A stretch of DNA of 26,665 nt from an uncultured Collinsella sp. GTDB lineage: Bacteria; Actinomycetota; Coriobacteriia; Coriobacteriales; Coriobacteriaceae. The position numbers and the translations under genes were made by a program. Under the pieces are notes generated by a model. The model saw nothing but the letters and a program-made list of their open reading frames with translations, was not told the origin of the DNA and ran no database searches. The number at the start of each line of letters is the position of its first letter. Within the stretch, counting starts at the first letter, position 1. Below are positions 13,731 to 22,966 of this stretch, piece by piece. Location of the stretch: assembly GCA_900547655.1 (NCBI GenBank), contig URHQ01000022.1, positions 1 to 26,665 on the forward strand, in the 5' to 3' direction.

Positions 13731-15971
13731 ATGAGGTTAAGGTTGGCGATGAATATGCTCAAAATCTCGAAGGCGATCTTTAGGTCGCTTCTCTCCTCCA
13801 GGTCGCTCTGTGTTGTCGTTGTTGCGTTGATGGTTCTTTGTGCTCTGCCCGTCTTCAGGAGCGCGGCTGGCATCGACGGACGGGTCGAATACCTCGAGTC
13901 GGGAATAACCCGTGTTGAGCAGGAATTGTCAGCATCCTATGCGGATGCGCTTGTGAATGCGGGGGAGGACGGTGTCTATACCTCTTCATCAAGCATGCCC
14001 GCGCTTCTGTACCCTCTTGCCGCGGGACGTCTTATCTTGGCACCGCTCTCTCCCCTACTTCCGTTTCTGCAGATATCGGATGGAGAGTACACCTATTATG
14101 ACGGATCGAAGGAGTACTTGCTATGGGTCGCAACGGCCGTTGCCGTCTCGTTCCTTGCCGCGCGTCTTAACAAACGTGAAAAGCTCATCATCCAGGCACC
14201 GATGGGCGAGCTGGGTAGACTTGTTGCATCGAGCGTATGGGCGAGTGTTTTTGCAATGCTTGCCGTCCTCGCCATCAATCTTCCAGGGATAATCGCCGCG
14301 CTTGTGAAGAATGGCCCGGGCTCGCCGTTCTATCCGATAGGCTACATTCAATATGCGACTCCGGTTATCAAACCGGCTTGGCTGGTGTTCGCGCAGACGG
14401 CCATCTTGCAATTCTTGGTGGCAGCGTTCATCTCGCTTGTCGTTCACCTTGCCGTGAAGATTGCCAATAACCCTACGCTTGGAATCGTGTTCGTATGTGC
14501 CCTGATGGGGGTGACGATGGTTCCCGGGTATTACGGAAGATCCATCGCTTTACGTGAGTTCGTCCTGTTGAATCCCCTTACGTATGCGAACACTGAGTTG
14601 ACCGTCGGCGCCTATAGCCCGTACCCGACAACGCAGATAGTGAATCTGCCTGGACTTTGCTTCGAGCGTGGCGCGATTGCCCTCGTATGCGCAATCGGGA
14701 TCGAGGTGCTGGCAATTAGCCTGCTTTGCGTTGCTGGAAAGAGCGGCTGCGCGTGCCCGATATCCCCGATTTGTCTTGAGAGAGGTTCCTTCACTGCATC
14801 GAGAACGGCAACTCGTTCGAGCGCTTGTGCCTCCGCCGTTGCATACGTAAGAACGATGGGGAAACTGCTCCTGCGTTCTCCTACCCTCGCCGTATGCGCG
14901 ATTGCAATGTCGACGACGATGCTGGTCCCGGCTCTGGTCGAGATGTTTCCTGACGCTGATAACGTTTCCGCTGTTCGGTATAGGGATGGGGAGCTCCGTT
15001 CAATAGATCGGTATCTAGAGCAGAACGCTGCGAATATGGACGTCGAGGGCAAAGCGGCCCTGGAAGACATGCGGGATGCTCTTTCGGGTTTCGTGTACGC
15101 GCCTATGCCTGCGGAGGGGTTTCGAAGCCTTGCGACGTACGAGCGCGCTCGAGGTGAGCTGGGCGCGGCAGATGCGACTCTCCTGCAATCGATCGGAATC
15201 GAGCCGGAGACTCCTTCTCGTGCGGAGGCGCGCGCCCTTCTGCTTGAGTCGATCGCGAGCTTGCCGGACCCCAAGGTTTACGAGTTAAGTACGAAGATGC
15301 CCCCATTAATCCTCCTTTCGTATCTCCAGGCAGCGCTTCCCTCCTTATTTTTGCTGTTGCCCGTGGTTGTCACATCGCTCGCGTGCACCCACCTGCAGTG
15401 TCGTTCCCTTCTGGTTCTCCAGATCCCCGCAACAGCGCATGTGCGTTTTCTGACGGCTGTTGCGCTGGCTCTCCTGCTTGGCTTGGTGCTGCTTTTGGTG
15501 TCGATGGTTCCCGCTGTCGTTGTGTCCGTGATTAAGAACGGTGCGGGTGGATCGGAGTATCCCGTCGCTCTCATTCGGGCGGGAGCTTCGACAACGTCCA
15601 TGGTGGGGGAGGCGGTGTTGTGCAGTATTCCGTTGCTGGTCATGGCATACGGCGTGATTTCCGTCGTCGCTGCGTTGACAGCAGCGATTAGCCGCAACCC
15701 CGTTGTCACCGGAATGGTTTGCGCGGTTCTCTTGGTGTTGGGTTCGTTGAGCGCTCATGTTGAAAGCGTGGGCATGGGCGTCGCGCTGCTGGCTCCATTC
15801 GCCTCGTTTGATCCCGCTTCCCAGGTGGGGACGATTGGGTTCCTTGGGCGAGGGACGAACGCGATGCCTTTTGGAGAGGTCGTCGGCGCATCGGGCGCTC
15901 TGCTGGTGGTCTTGGGCGCCGTATCTCCGTTGATGGTGCGCCTGAGTGCTCCAAAGATCGAAAGGGGATGA
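13731..15971 (+). CDS. Double ABC-2-like permease of the peptide island
   Basis: The protein has up to 746 aa; ATGs at 13749 and 13755 are alternative starts, and no strong ribosome binding site decides between them. It is two homologous permease halves joined near residue 350. Each half has a first membrane helix (about residues 27-45 and 384-402), a long outside loop with a charged helical stretch (about 46-125 and 403-520), then a bundle of further helices. Each contains a matching motif, LVKNGPGSPFYP (191-202) and VIKNGAGGSEYP (600-611), and a related segment LNPLTY / LAPFASF later on. The topology resembles ABC-2 or bacteriocin-associated 7TM exporters. It overlaps the downstream ATPase gene by four bases (ATGA), so the two should form one transporter. 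Substrate unknown; the secreted peptide at 18687 is the obvious candidate. Confidence 0.75.
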   Translation: MRLRLAMNMLKISKAIFRSLLSSRSLCVVVVALMVLCALPVFRSAAGIDGRVEYLESGITRVEQELSASYADALVNAGEDGVYTSSSSMPALLYPLAAGRLILAPLSPLLPFLQISDGEYTYYDGSKEYLLWVATAVAVSFLAARLNKREKLIIQAPMGELGRLVASSVWASVFAMLAVLAINLPGIIAALVKNGPGSPFYPIGYIQYATPVIKPAWLVFAQTAILQFLVAAFISLVVHLAVKIANNPTLGIVFVCALMGVTMVPGYYGRSIALREFVLLNPLTYANTELTVGAYSPYPTTQIVNLPGLCFERGAIALVCAIGIEVLAISLLCVAGKSGCACPISPICLERGSFTASRTATRSSACASAVAYVRTMGKLLLRSPTLAVCAIAMSTTMLVPALVEMFPDADNVSAVRYRDGELRSIDRYLEQNAANMDVEGKAALEDMRDALSGFVYAPMPAEGFRSLATYERARGELGAADATLLQSIGIEPETPSRAEARALLLESIASLPDPKVYELSTKMPPLILLSYLQAALPSLFLLLPVVVTSLACTHLQCRSLLVLQIPATAHVRFLTAVALALLLGLVLLLVSMVPAVVVSVIKNGAGGSEYPVALIRAGASTTSMVGEAVLCSIPLLVMAYGVISVVAALTAAISRNPVVTGMVCAVLLVLGSLSAHVESVGMGVALLAPFASFDPASQVGTIGFLGRGTNAMPFGEVVGASGALLVVLGAVSPLMVRLSAPKIERG

Positions 15972-16717
15972 TCTCGATGATTGACCTTCAAACGCTGACG
16001 ATCTCTTATGGAAAGAAGGTGCTCGTAGATTCGGTGAACGCTGAGTTTGCCCCGGGTACGGTCTACGGTCTCGTCGCTCCGAACGGGCATGGAAAGACGA
16101 CGTTGCTGCGTGCGATGGCAGGTTTGCCGGGTCCTCGCGTGGACGGGAGCATCGTTCTGGATGAGGTGCAGGGTACGGGTGCGAGAGAGGTCCGTTCTAT
16201 GATCTTCTATGCACCTGGTGAGGGGACGCTGCTGTATCCCGGATTGCGTGCGGAAGATCACCTCAAGATGGTTTGCGATATGTGGCCGCATGCTCGCGAT
16301 ATCGAAGAGATAGTGGAACAAACGCAGATAGGCGAGTTCGCGAAGATGAGGATCCGCACTCTGAGCCAGGGCATGAAGCAGCAGCTTACCCTGGCGATTG
16401 CGTATGCGACGGGCGCGCGGTACCTTCTATTAGATGAGCCCATGAACGCGCTCGACCCCAGCAGGGTGGACTTGCATTCCGAGATTCTCAGGAAGCTGGC
16501 CGATTCTGGTACGTGCATCATCATGTCATCCCACATCTTGGATTCGGTCGATAGGCTGTGCGATGAGATTCTGTTTTTGAAGGATGGGAGGCTCATTAGA
16601 AGCATTCCGCAAGATGATGCTGCGCCGAAGTCTCCTGGATCCCATTTCGCAAAGCCTGCCGGACGCGCCGAGGGTGCGCTAAGCACGTATCGGCGACTCT
16701 ACGAAAAGGGCGGGTAG
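15968..16717 (+). CDS. ABC transporter ATP-binding protein of the peptide island
   Basis: The 249-aa cytoplasmic ATPase energises the adjacent permease. Walker A is APNGHGKTT (37-45), with Ala in place of the usual first Gly. The signature is LSQGMKQQ (132-139) instead of LSGGQ, Walker B RYLLLDEP (151-158), D-loop ALDP and H-loop H189 (SSHILD). The LSxGMKQQ form is usual for BcrA/CcmA-type drug and peptide exporters. The start ATG overlaps the stop codon of the permease gene, with GAAAGGGG upstream. A second ATG nine bases on is also possible. The C-terminal end STYRRLYEKGG resembles the end of the fusion ATPase at 18685, so the two ATPases are probably related. After this gene there is a 153-base gap before the next island gene. 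Confidence 0.9.
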   Translation: MISMIDLQTLTISYGKKVLVDSVNAEFAPGTVYGLVAPNGHGKTTLLRAMAGLPGPRVDGSIVLDEVQGTGAREVRSMIFYAPGEGTLLYPGLRAEDHLKMVCDMWPHARDIEEIVEQTQIGEFAKMRIRTLSQGMKQQLTLAIAYATGARYLLLDEPMNALDPSRVDLHSEILRKLADSGTCIIMSSHILDSVDRLCDEILFLKDGRLIRSIPQDDAAPKSPGSHFAKPAGRAEGALSTYRRLYEKGG

Positions 16718-16746
16718 AAATGCAAGTTAAAAATCTATGTGGTCAA

Positions 16747-16780
16747 TATAATACCGTTGAACCCGCATATCGATACCGTT
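16747..16780 (+). promoter_or_regulatory. Candidate promoter element with 22-bp-spaced direct repeats
   Basis: A perfect TATAAT lies at 16747-16752 in an AT-rich gap, but its -35 is poor. ATACCGTT occurs at 16751-16758 and again at 16773-16780, exactly 22 bp apart (two helix turns), overlapping the -10. This layout is typical of a dimeric activator or repressor site. It would separate expression of the fusion transporter and secreted peptide from the upstream permease-ATPase pair. Confidence 0.35.
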
Positions 16781-16870
16781 CAGCCATTCGCCTCGCCCCC
16801 GTCGCACGTATCTTCATCCGGTCTGTTACTTTTAATCTAACAATTCTTTGAGGAACGTAGGTGCTTCTAA

Positions 16871-18685
16871 ATGTACTGTCGACTTCTTCTCAAACTAATC
16901 CTAAGAGACAGGGCCGTATGGATTTGTACGCTCGTTCTCGCTGCAGCCTTTTCCGTCCCCATTGCGTTCAATTCACCCATCTACGGGCCCTTCTTTATGA
17001 AGCAGGGCATGCAGGGCTTTGTCGACGCATTCAATACGCGCGCGCCCCAGGCCAGCGGCACAGACCTATCGCCAGAGCAGCAAGATGACGCTGAGCTTGC
17101 AAGATACGCGAACGCCGCCCTCGCCGCTCAAACCGACGCCGCCTTTCTCGATTCTGCCGAGAGCTACTACGCGCTCATGGACGAAGGCTTCCAATCCGGG
17201 TCCATCGTGGGAGACCGAGAGACCAATGACGCAGACCTCGCGTATTGCCGTGCCCTGAGCAGCTCCGGCATCACGGATATCCCGGCCTCCGCAAACGACC
17301 TGCCATTCCTTTCCTTCCTGCCTTACGCCATTGCCGCGGCGCCGTCTTTCCTTCCCTTCATCCCCTTCCTTCTCTCGTCGATACTCCTGCTCGGGGCCAC
17401 AAGGCCCGGGACCCTGGCGGCAAAGGCGCCCGCACCCAAATTCCGGCGCCTTATCCAGATCGTGTTTTCGATAATCGCCGCGGGGACCGCGATGCTCCTC
17501 GCCGGCCTCGCACCCGGGAGCATTTGCGCCTTGGTCCTAAACGGCTTCGGGCAGATTGGGTACCCGATCGCCTTCTTCCATGACGGCGCGCTCACTACCA
17601 CGACCGCGGGAAACGTCTTCACGACCATACTTCTCGCGCTGCTCGCGGGCGGAACCTTGATATCCGTTTGCTCCGCCGTCCTATCGACCGCAACGAGGCG
17701 CGTCTTCGCGGGCCCCCTTACCTCCGCGTTGCTTGTCGCGGCCCCGGCATTCCCGTTACTGTCCGATTCGGCACTGGGGCATAATGCCGTGCTCGGGCTC
17801 CTGCCACTGCCCGTATTCTCGCCTATCGAGGCAACGGGTTACGTAGGATGCTTCCCGACAGAATTCATTGGCTCCGGTTCAGGCAGCGCATCGATGCTTG
17901 CCGTGGCCCTGGCATACGTCGCGGTCTTTTTTACGGTCGGCGCCGTCGCGACACGTTCCCCCAAACAGCCTGGACCCGCGAAAAAGCACCATGGGCTCGA
18001 GCTTCTGGACGCGAGCGTGGGATACGGAAGCACGACGATACTTTCAATCGGGTCGCTTTTCCTGAGCCCGGGAACGGCGGCGGGCCTCGTTGCTCCCAAC
18101 GGCTCGGGGAAAACCACCCTTCTTGAAGCGCTGTCGGGCCAATTTCCCACCCGCATCCGCTCGGGAAGCCTGGCGGCAGACGGAATCTGCCAACGTCGAT
18201 CAGCCGAATTTGCAGAACTCGTCTACCTGAGCTCTTCGGGCAGCGCGGATCTCTATCCCACGCTATCGGCCATCGAGCACCTTGCTTTCGTTAGGGAGGC
18301 GTGGAAATCGGCCGCCGACATCGACTCGCTCTGCGACTCCCTCGGAATCTCCCCATATCTCGACAAGCCGACCCGTAAACTCTCGACAGGAATGAAGCAG
18401 CAGGTAAAGCTTGCCATGGCGATAGCGACCGATTGCCCGTACCTCATCCTCGATGAACCGCTGAACGGCCTCGATCCGGGAAAACGGAAAACCTCCTGCG
18501 ACGCGATGCGCAGCGAGGTGGCGCGGGGACGCAGCGTGCTCATTTCAAGCCATCTGCTCGACGACCTGGCAGACCTCACCAACTCGTTCTACTTCATCGA
18601 GGCCGGCACGCTCGTGGAAAAGATCAAGTCGTCCTCGCAGACGCTCAAGCAGGAATACCTCGATACATACGAGCGAGGTGAATGA
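16871..18685 (+). CDS. ABC permease-ATPase fusion protein of the peptide island
   Basis: The 604-aa half-transporter has a permease first and an ATPase second. The permease (about 1-365) has a first helix at 15-33, an outside region to about 140, then helices at about 150-176, 192-224, 247-270, 283-297 and 341-360. It carries LVLNGFGQIGYP (221-232), the motif shared with both halves of the 746-aa protein. The ATPase (about 376-604) has Walker A APNGSGKTT (408-416), signature LSTGMKQQ (504-511), Walker B YLILDEP (524-530) and H561. Domain order permease-then-ATPase is like type I exporters, but the ATPase is of the BcrA type, so the fusion looks independent. AGG about 10 bases upstream supports the ATG; a stronger site is absent. 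Codon use is more C-ending than in the preceding two genes. It ends one base before the secreted peptide gene. Confidence 0.82.
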   Translation: MYCRLLLKLILRDRAVWICTLVLAAAFSVPIAFNSPIYGPFFMKQGMQGFVDAFNTRAPQASGTDLSPEQQDDAELARYANAALAAQTDAAFLDSAESYYALMDEGFQSGSIVGDRETNDADLAYCRALSSSGITDIPASANDLPFLSFLPYAIAAAPSFLPFIPFLLSSILLLGATRPGTLAAKAPAPKFRRLIQIVFSIIAAGTAMLLAGLAPGSICALVLNGFGQIGYPIAFFHDGALTTTTAGNVFTTILLALLAGGTLISVCSAVLSTATRRVFAGPLTSALLVAAPAFPLLSDSALGHNAVLGLLPLPVFSPIEATGYVGCFPTEFIGSGSGSASMLAVALAYVAVFFTVGAVATRSPKQPGPAKKHHGLELLDASVGYGSTTILSIGSLFLSPGTAAGLVAPNGSGKTTLLEALSGQFPTRIRSGSLAADGICQRRSAEFAELVYLSSSGSADLYPTLSAIEHLAFVREAWKSAADIDSLCDSLGISPYLDKPTRKLSTGMKQQVKLAMAIATDCPYLILDEPLNGLDPGKRKTSCDAMRSEVARGRSVLISSHLLDDLADLTNSFYFIEAGTLVEKIKSSSQTLKQEYLDTYERGE

Positions 18686-18686
18686 C

Positions 18687-19031
18687 ATGAAACTATTTGA
18701 ACAGCTGAAGTCCAATGCGTCGCGCATGGCTGTCTACTCCATCCTCGTGGCAACGGCTTTATGCGGAATCGCGGCACCCGTCTATGCGCTCAACGGGGAG
18801 AAAGGCGATGTCGAACCCGCGTACATGGCTTCGACGGTTAAGGACCGGTACAAAGCCTTCTCTGGAGACACGTTTTACGTAGCAGAGTACGACACGACCT
18901 ACCGTCAGCTTCGCTACAACAAGGGCTACGACTATCTAGGCGCAGAGGCAATCAGCTATACGTCGGGTTGGTACCGCTCCAACTATGGACACATAACCCA
19001 GTTCAAGTGTAACTACCGTGTGTACAACTAA
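18687..19031 (+). CDS. Small secreted tyrosine-rich protein, candidate bacteriocin-like peptide
   Basis: The 114-aa precursor has a signal peptide: a basic N-terminus, a hydrophobic core at about residues 14-29, and likely cleavage after A34 (PVYA-LNG). The mature part of about 80 aa has 13 tyrosines, a single Cys (C108), two short motifs YDTTYRQLRYNKGYDYLG and GWYRSNYGHITQ, and ends CNYRVYN. No double-Gly leader is present, so Sec export is expected. The ATG is one base after the stop codon of the fusion transporter, with GAGG 8 bases upstream, implying tight coupling. A strong terminator follows. I do not recognise the family. The SNYGH segment faintly recalls lactococcin-972-type bacteriocins, but that is not enough for assignment. 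Alternatives are a signalling peptide or a surface adhesin fragment. Confidence 0.75.
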   Translation: MKLFEQLKSNASRMAVYSILVATALCGIAAPVYALNGEKGDVEPAYMASTVKDRYKAFSGDTFYVAEYDTTYRQLRYNKGYDYLGAEAISYTSGWYRSNYGHITQFKCNYRVYN

Positions 19032-19045
19032 AGCAACCGGCCGGG

Positions 19046-19081
19046 ACGAGGGGTGACGCAAAAGCGTCGCCCCTCGTTTTT
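19046..19081 (+). terminator. Terminator of the peptide operon
   Basis: ACGAGGGGTGACGC - AAAA - GCGTCGCCCCTCGT, a 14-bp stem with one G-U pair, followed by TTTTT. It starts 15 bases after the stop codon of the secreted peptide gene. Confidence 0.95.
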
Positions 19082-19090
19082 AACCATGTC

Positions 19091-19109
19091 AACTGAACCT
19101 AGTTCAGTT
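19091..19109. repeat. Palindrome at the right island boundary
   Basis: AACTGAAC-CTA-GTTCAGTT is an exact 8-bp inverted repeat ending two bases before the right direct repeat. It may be a recombinase or regulator binding site at the element end. No equivalent is seen beside the left repeat. Confidence 0.5.
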
Positions 19110-19110
19110 T

Positions 19111-19174
19111 GGTTGATTTCCGATCTCAGCCGAACACATTGAGCGGAAAGGCCGTTCCCGCAGTCAGTCGAACG
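19111..19174 (+). repeat. Direct repeat, right copy (candidate attR)
   Basis: 62 of 64 positions match 11899-11962, in the same orientation. The two differences are A for C at position 38 and T for C at position 58. After this the flanks diverge, with a different hairpin following each copy. The gene-free stretch 19032-19398 contains, in order, the operon terminator, a palindrome, this repeat, another hairpin, and the rpmE promoter and leader. Confidence 0.7.
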
Positions 19175-19204
19175 TCCCCGGGGCCCTTCTCAGGCCCCGG
19201 GGAC
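19174..19204. terminator. Perfect 12-bp GC-rich hairpin
   Basis: GTCCCCGGGGCC - CTTCTCA - GGCCCCGGGGAC, exact. Followed by GGCATTTTCCC, so only a weak T-run on the plus strand. It directly abuts the right direct repeat and may act as an insulator before the rpmE promoter. Confidence 0.5.
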
Positions 19205-19285
19205 GGCATTTTCCCAGTTGAAGGAACGGTGGAGATGTGTTTCGATGGGTCAGATTCGTGTCGTTCCGAAAAGACCGTGAACCTT

Positions 19286-19314
19286 TTGTGGGACACGCGG
19301 CGCCGTGGTACCAT
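19286..19314 (+). promoter_or_regulatory. Likely rpmE promoter
   Basis: TTGTGG (19286-19291) and TACCAT (19309-19314) are spaced by 17 bases. Transcription would begin near 19321, immediately before the two leader hairpins. Confidence 0.5.
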
Positions 19315-19327
19315 AGCCGAGTTTGTT

Positions 19328-19391
19328 GTCTTGGTCGGAAACCAAGACGCCTTATGCGCTGATCGGTAACCAGCGCCTGACCAATAAGGAG
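19328..19391 (+). ncRNA. rpmE leader with two near-identical hairpins (candidate L31 autoregulatory leader)
   Basis: Hairpin 1 is GTCTTGGT-CGGAA-ACCAAGAC (19328-19348). Hairpin 2 is GCGCTGAT-CGGTA-ACCAGCGC (19356-19376), with one mismatch. Both have 8-base arms and 5-base loops, and share the apex G(G/A)TCGG(A/T)AACC with different stems. GACCAA (19379-19384), two bases before the AAGGAG ribosome binding site, is complementary to TTGGTC (19331-19336) in hairpin 1, so an alternative pairing is possible. L31 leaders are known in several bacterial groups; I cannot say whether this one matches a described family. Confidence 0.65.
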
Positions 19392-19398
19392 TCCTACC

Positions 19399-19812
19399 AT
19401 GAAGCAGGGTATCCATCCCCAGTATGTCGAGTGCACGGTGACGTGCTCCTGCGGCAACACCTTCAAGACGCACGCTACCGTGTCTGAGATGAAGGTCGAG
19501 CTTTGCAACGAGTGCCACCCGTTCTACACCGGCCAGCAGAAGTTCGTCGACACCGGTGGACGCGTCCAGCGCTTCGCCGACAAGTTCGGTGGCGCCGCTG
19601 CCGCCCAGCTCAAGAAGGCCGAGGAGGCCAAGGCTGCCAAGGCCGCCAAGGCTGCTGAGGCCGAGGCCGCTCGCAAGGCCGCCGCTGAGGCTAAGGCTGC
19701 CGAGAAGGCTAAGCGTGCTGCTAAGTTTGCCGAGGAGGCTGCCAAGCAGGCCGCCGAGGCTCCCGTCGAGGAGGCCGCTGCCGAGGCCGAGACCACCGAG
19801 GCTGCTGAGTAA
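19399..19812 (+). CDS. rpmE: Ribosomal protein bL31 with long C-terminal extension
   Basis: This large-subunit protein bridges the ribosomal subunits. The first 70 or so residues are a standard zinc-binding (C+) L31: MKQGIHPQY, CSCGNTF (C16, C18), ELCNECHPFYTGQQKFVDTGGRV and RFADKFG. From about residue 70 to 137 there is an Ala/Lys/Glu-rich tail with repeats such as KAAKAAKAAEAEAARKAA, expected to form a long charged helix, ending in an acidic stretch. Ordinary L31 proteins are about 66-90 aa, so the tail nearly doubles the length. The tail uses highly preferred codons (GCC, AAG, GAG), as in a strongly expressed gene. AAGGAG lies 7 bases before the ATG. It is followed by a terminator. Confidence 0.95.
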   Translation: MKQGIHPQYVECTVTCSCGNTFKTHATVSEMKVELCNECHPFYTGQQKFVDTGGRVQRFADKFGGAAAAQLKKAEEAKAAKAAKAAEAEAARKAAAEAKAAEKAKRAAKFAEEAAKQAAEAPVEEAAAEAETTEAAE

Positions 19813-19848
19813 ATAGCTCGCCGCGGAATCGCTCGCATTCATGGCATG

Positions 19849-19885
19849 AGGGCCGTGCATCCATTTGGGTGCGCGGCCCTTTTCT
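19849..19885 (+). terminator. Terminator of rpmE
   Basis: GGGCCGTGCATCC - ATTT - GGGTGCGCGGCCC with G-U pairs, followed by TTTTCTTTTTA. The apex GCATCC-NTTT-GGGTGCGC recurs in the terminator at 24237-24265. Confidence 0.9.
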
Positions 19886-19890
19886 TTTTA

Positions 19891-20023
19891 TTGGTGCAGG
19901 CTAACCCGTTCCCATTGCACCAGATTGGTGCGAAGGGGACGGGTTGGTTTGCACCAAATGGCAGAGTGACGGCGTTTTCCCAGATAAAACCTGCCAAAAT
20001 AAACCAGTCCCTTTTTGGCAGGT
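19891..20023 (+). repeat. Modular intergenic repeat, long type (copy E)
   Basis: Alternating arms are visible. TTGGTGCA (19891), TTGCACCA (19915), TTGGTGCG (19925) and TTTGCACCAA (from 19948) enclose cores CTAACCCGTTCCCA and AAGGGGACGGGTTGG. Then TGGCAG (19959), ACCTGCCAAAA (19989-19999) and TTTTGGCAGGT (20013-20023, exact 11-bp inverted match) enclose AGTGACGGCGTTTTCCC and TAAACCAGTCCC. The word-core-reversed-word layout parallels copies A-D. It fills most of the 346-bp gap between rpmE and secA. After it come a GGTCGAGGTCGACC palindrome (about 20050) and TACAAT (20092-20097), possibly the secA -10 box. Confidence 0.65.
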
Positions 20024-20158
20024 CGGTCGGGTCGTAGTTATTACGTGGCGGTCGAGGTCGACCGTATAGGCCGCGCCTTGTTTGGCTAAAGTACAATCAT
20101 CTGTGTTTAACTCGCCCGCAGCTGCACGGCGTGGGCGATGGCCAAAAAGGAAAACCAC

Positions 20159-22965
<2,807 letters not shown>

Positions 22966-22966
<1 letters not shown>

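Larger units (their letters stand above)
11899..19174. mobile_element. Putative genomic island with peptide/ABC transporter cargo
   Basis: About 7.3 kb is enclosed by 64-bp near-identical direct repeats. A tyrosine-recombinase remnant sits next to the left repeat. Cargo comprises an XRE regulator, a DUF2975 protein, three ABC transporter genes and a secreted peptide. Codon use in the cargo is less uniform than in the flanking housekeeping genes: 13731-16717 uses many T-ending codons, while 16871-18685 favours C-ending ones, which hints at separate origins. Without the island, the ACT gene would lie just upstream of rpmE. The recombinase lacks its N-terminal half, so the element is probably no longer mobile by itself. 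Confidence 0.6.

Noticed and set aside
18687..19031. Firm assignment of the secreted peptide to the lactococcin 972 family
   Set aside because: Only a short SNYxH resemblance is seen; the length, Tyr content and position of the motif at the C-terminus differ. Left as unassigned.
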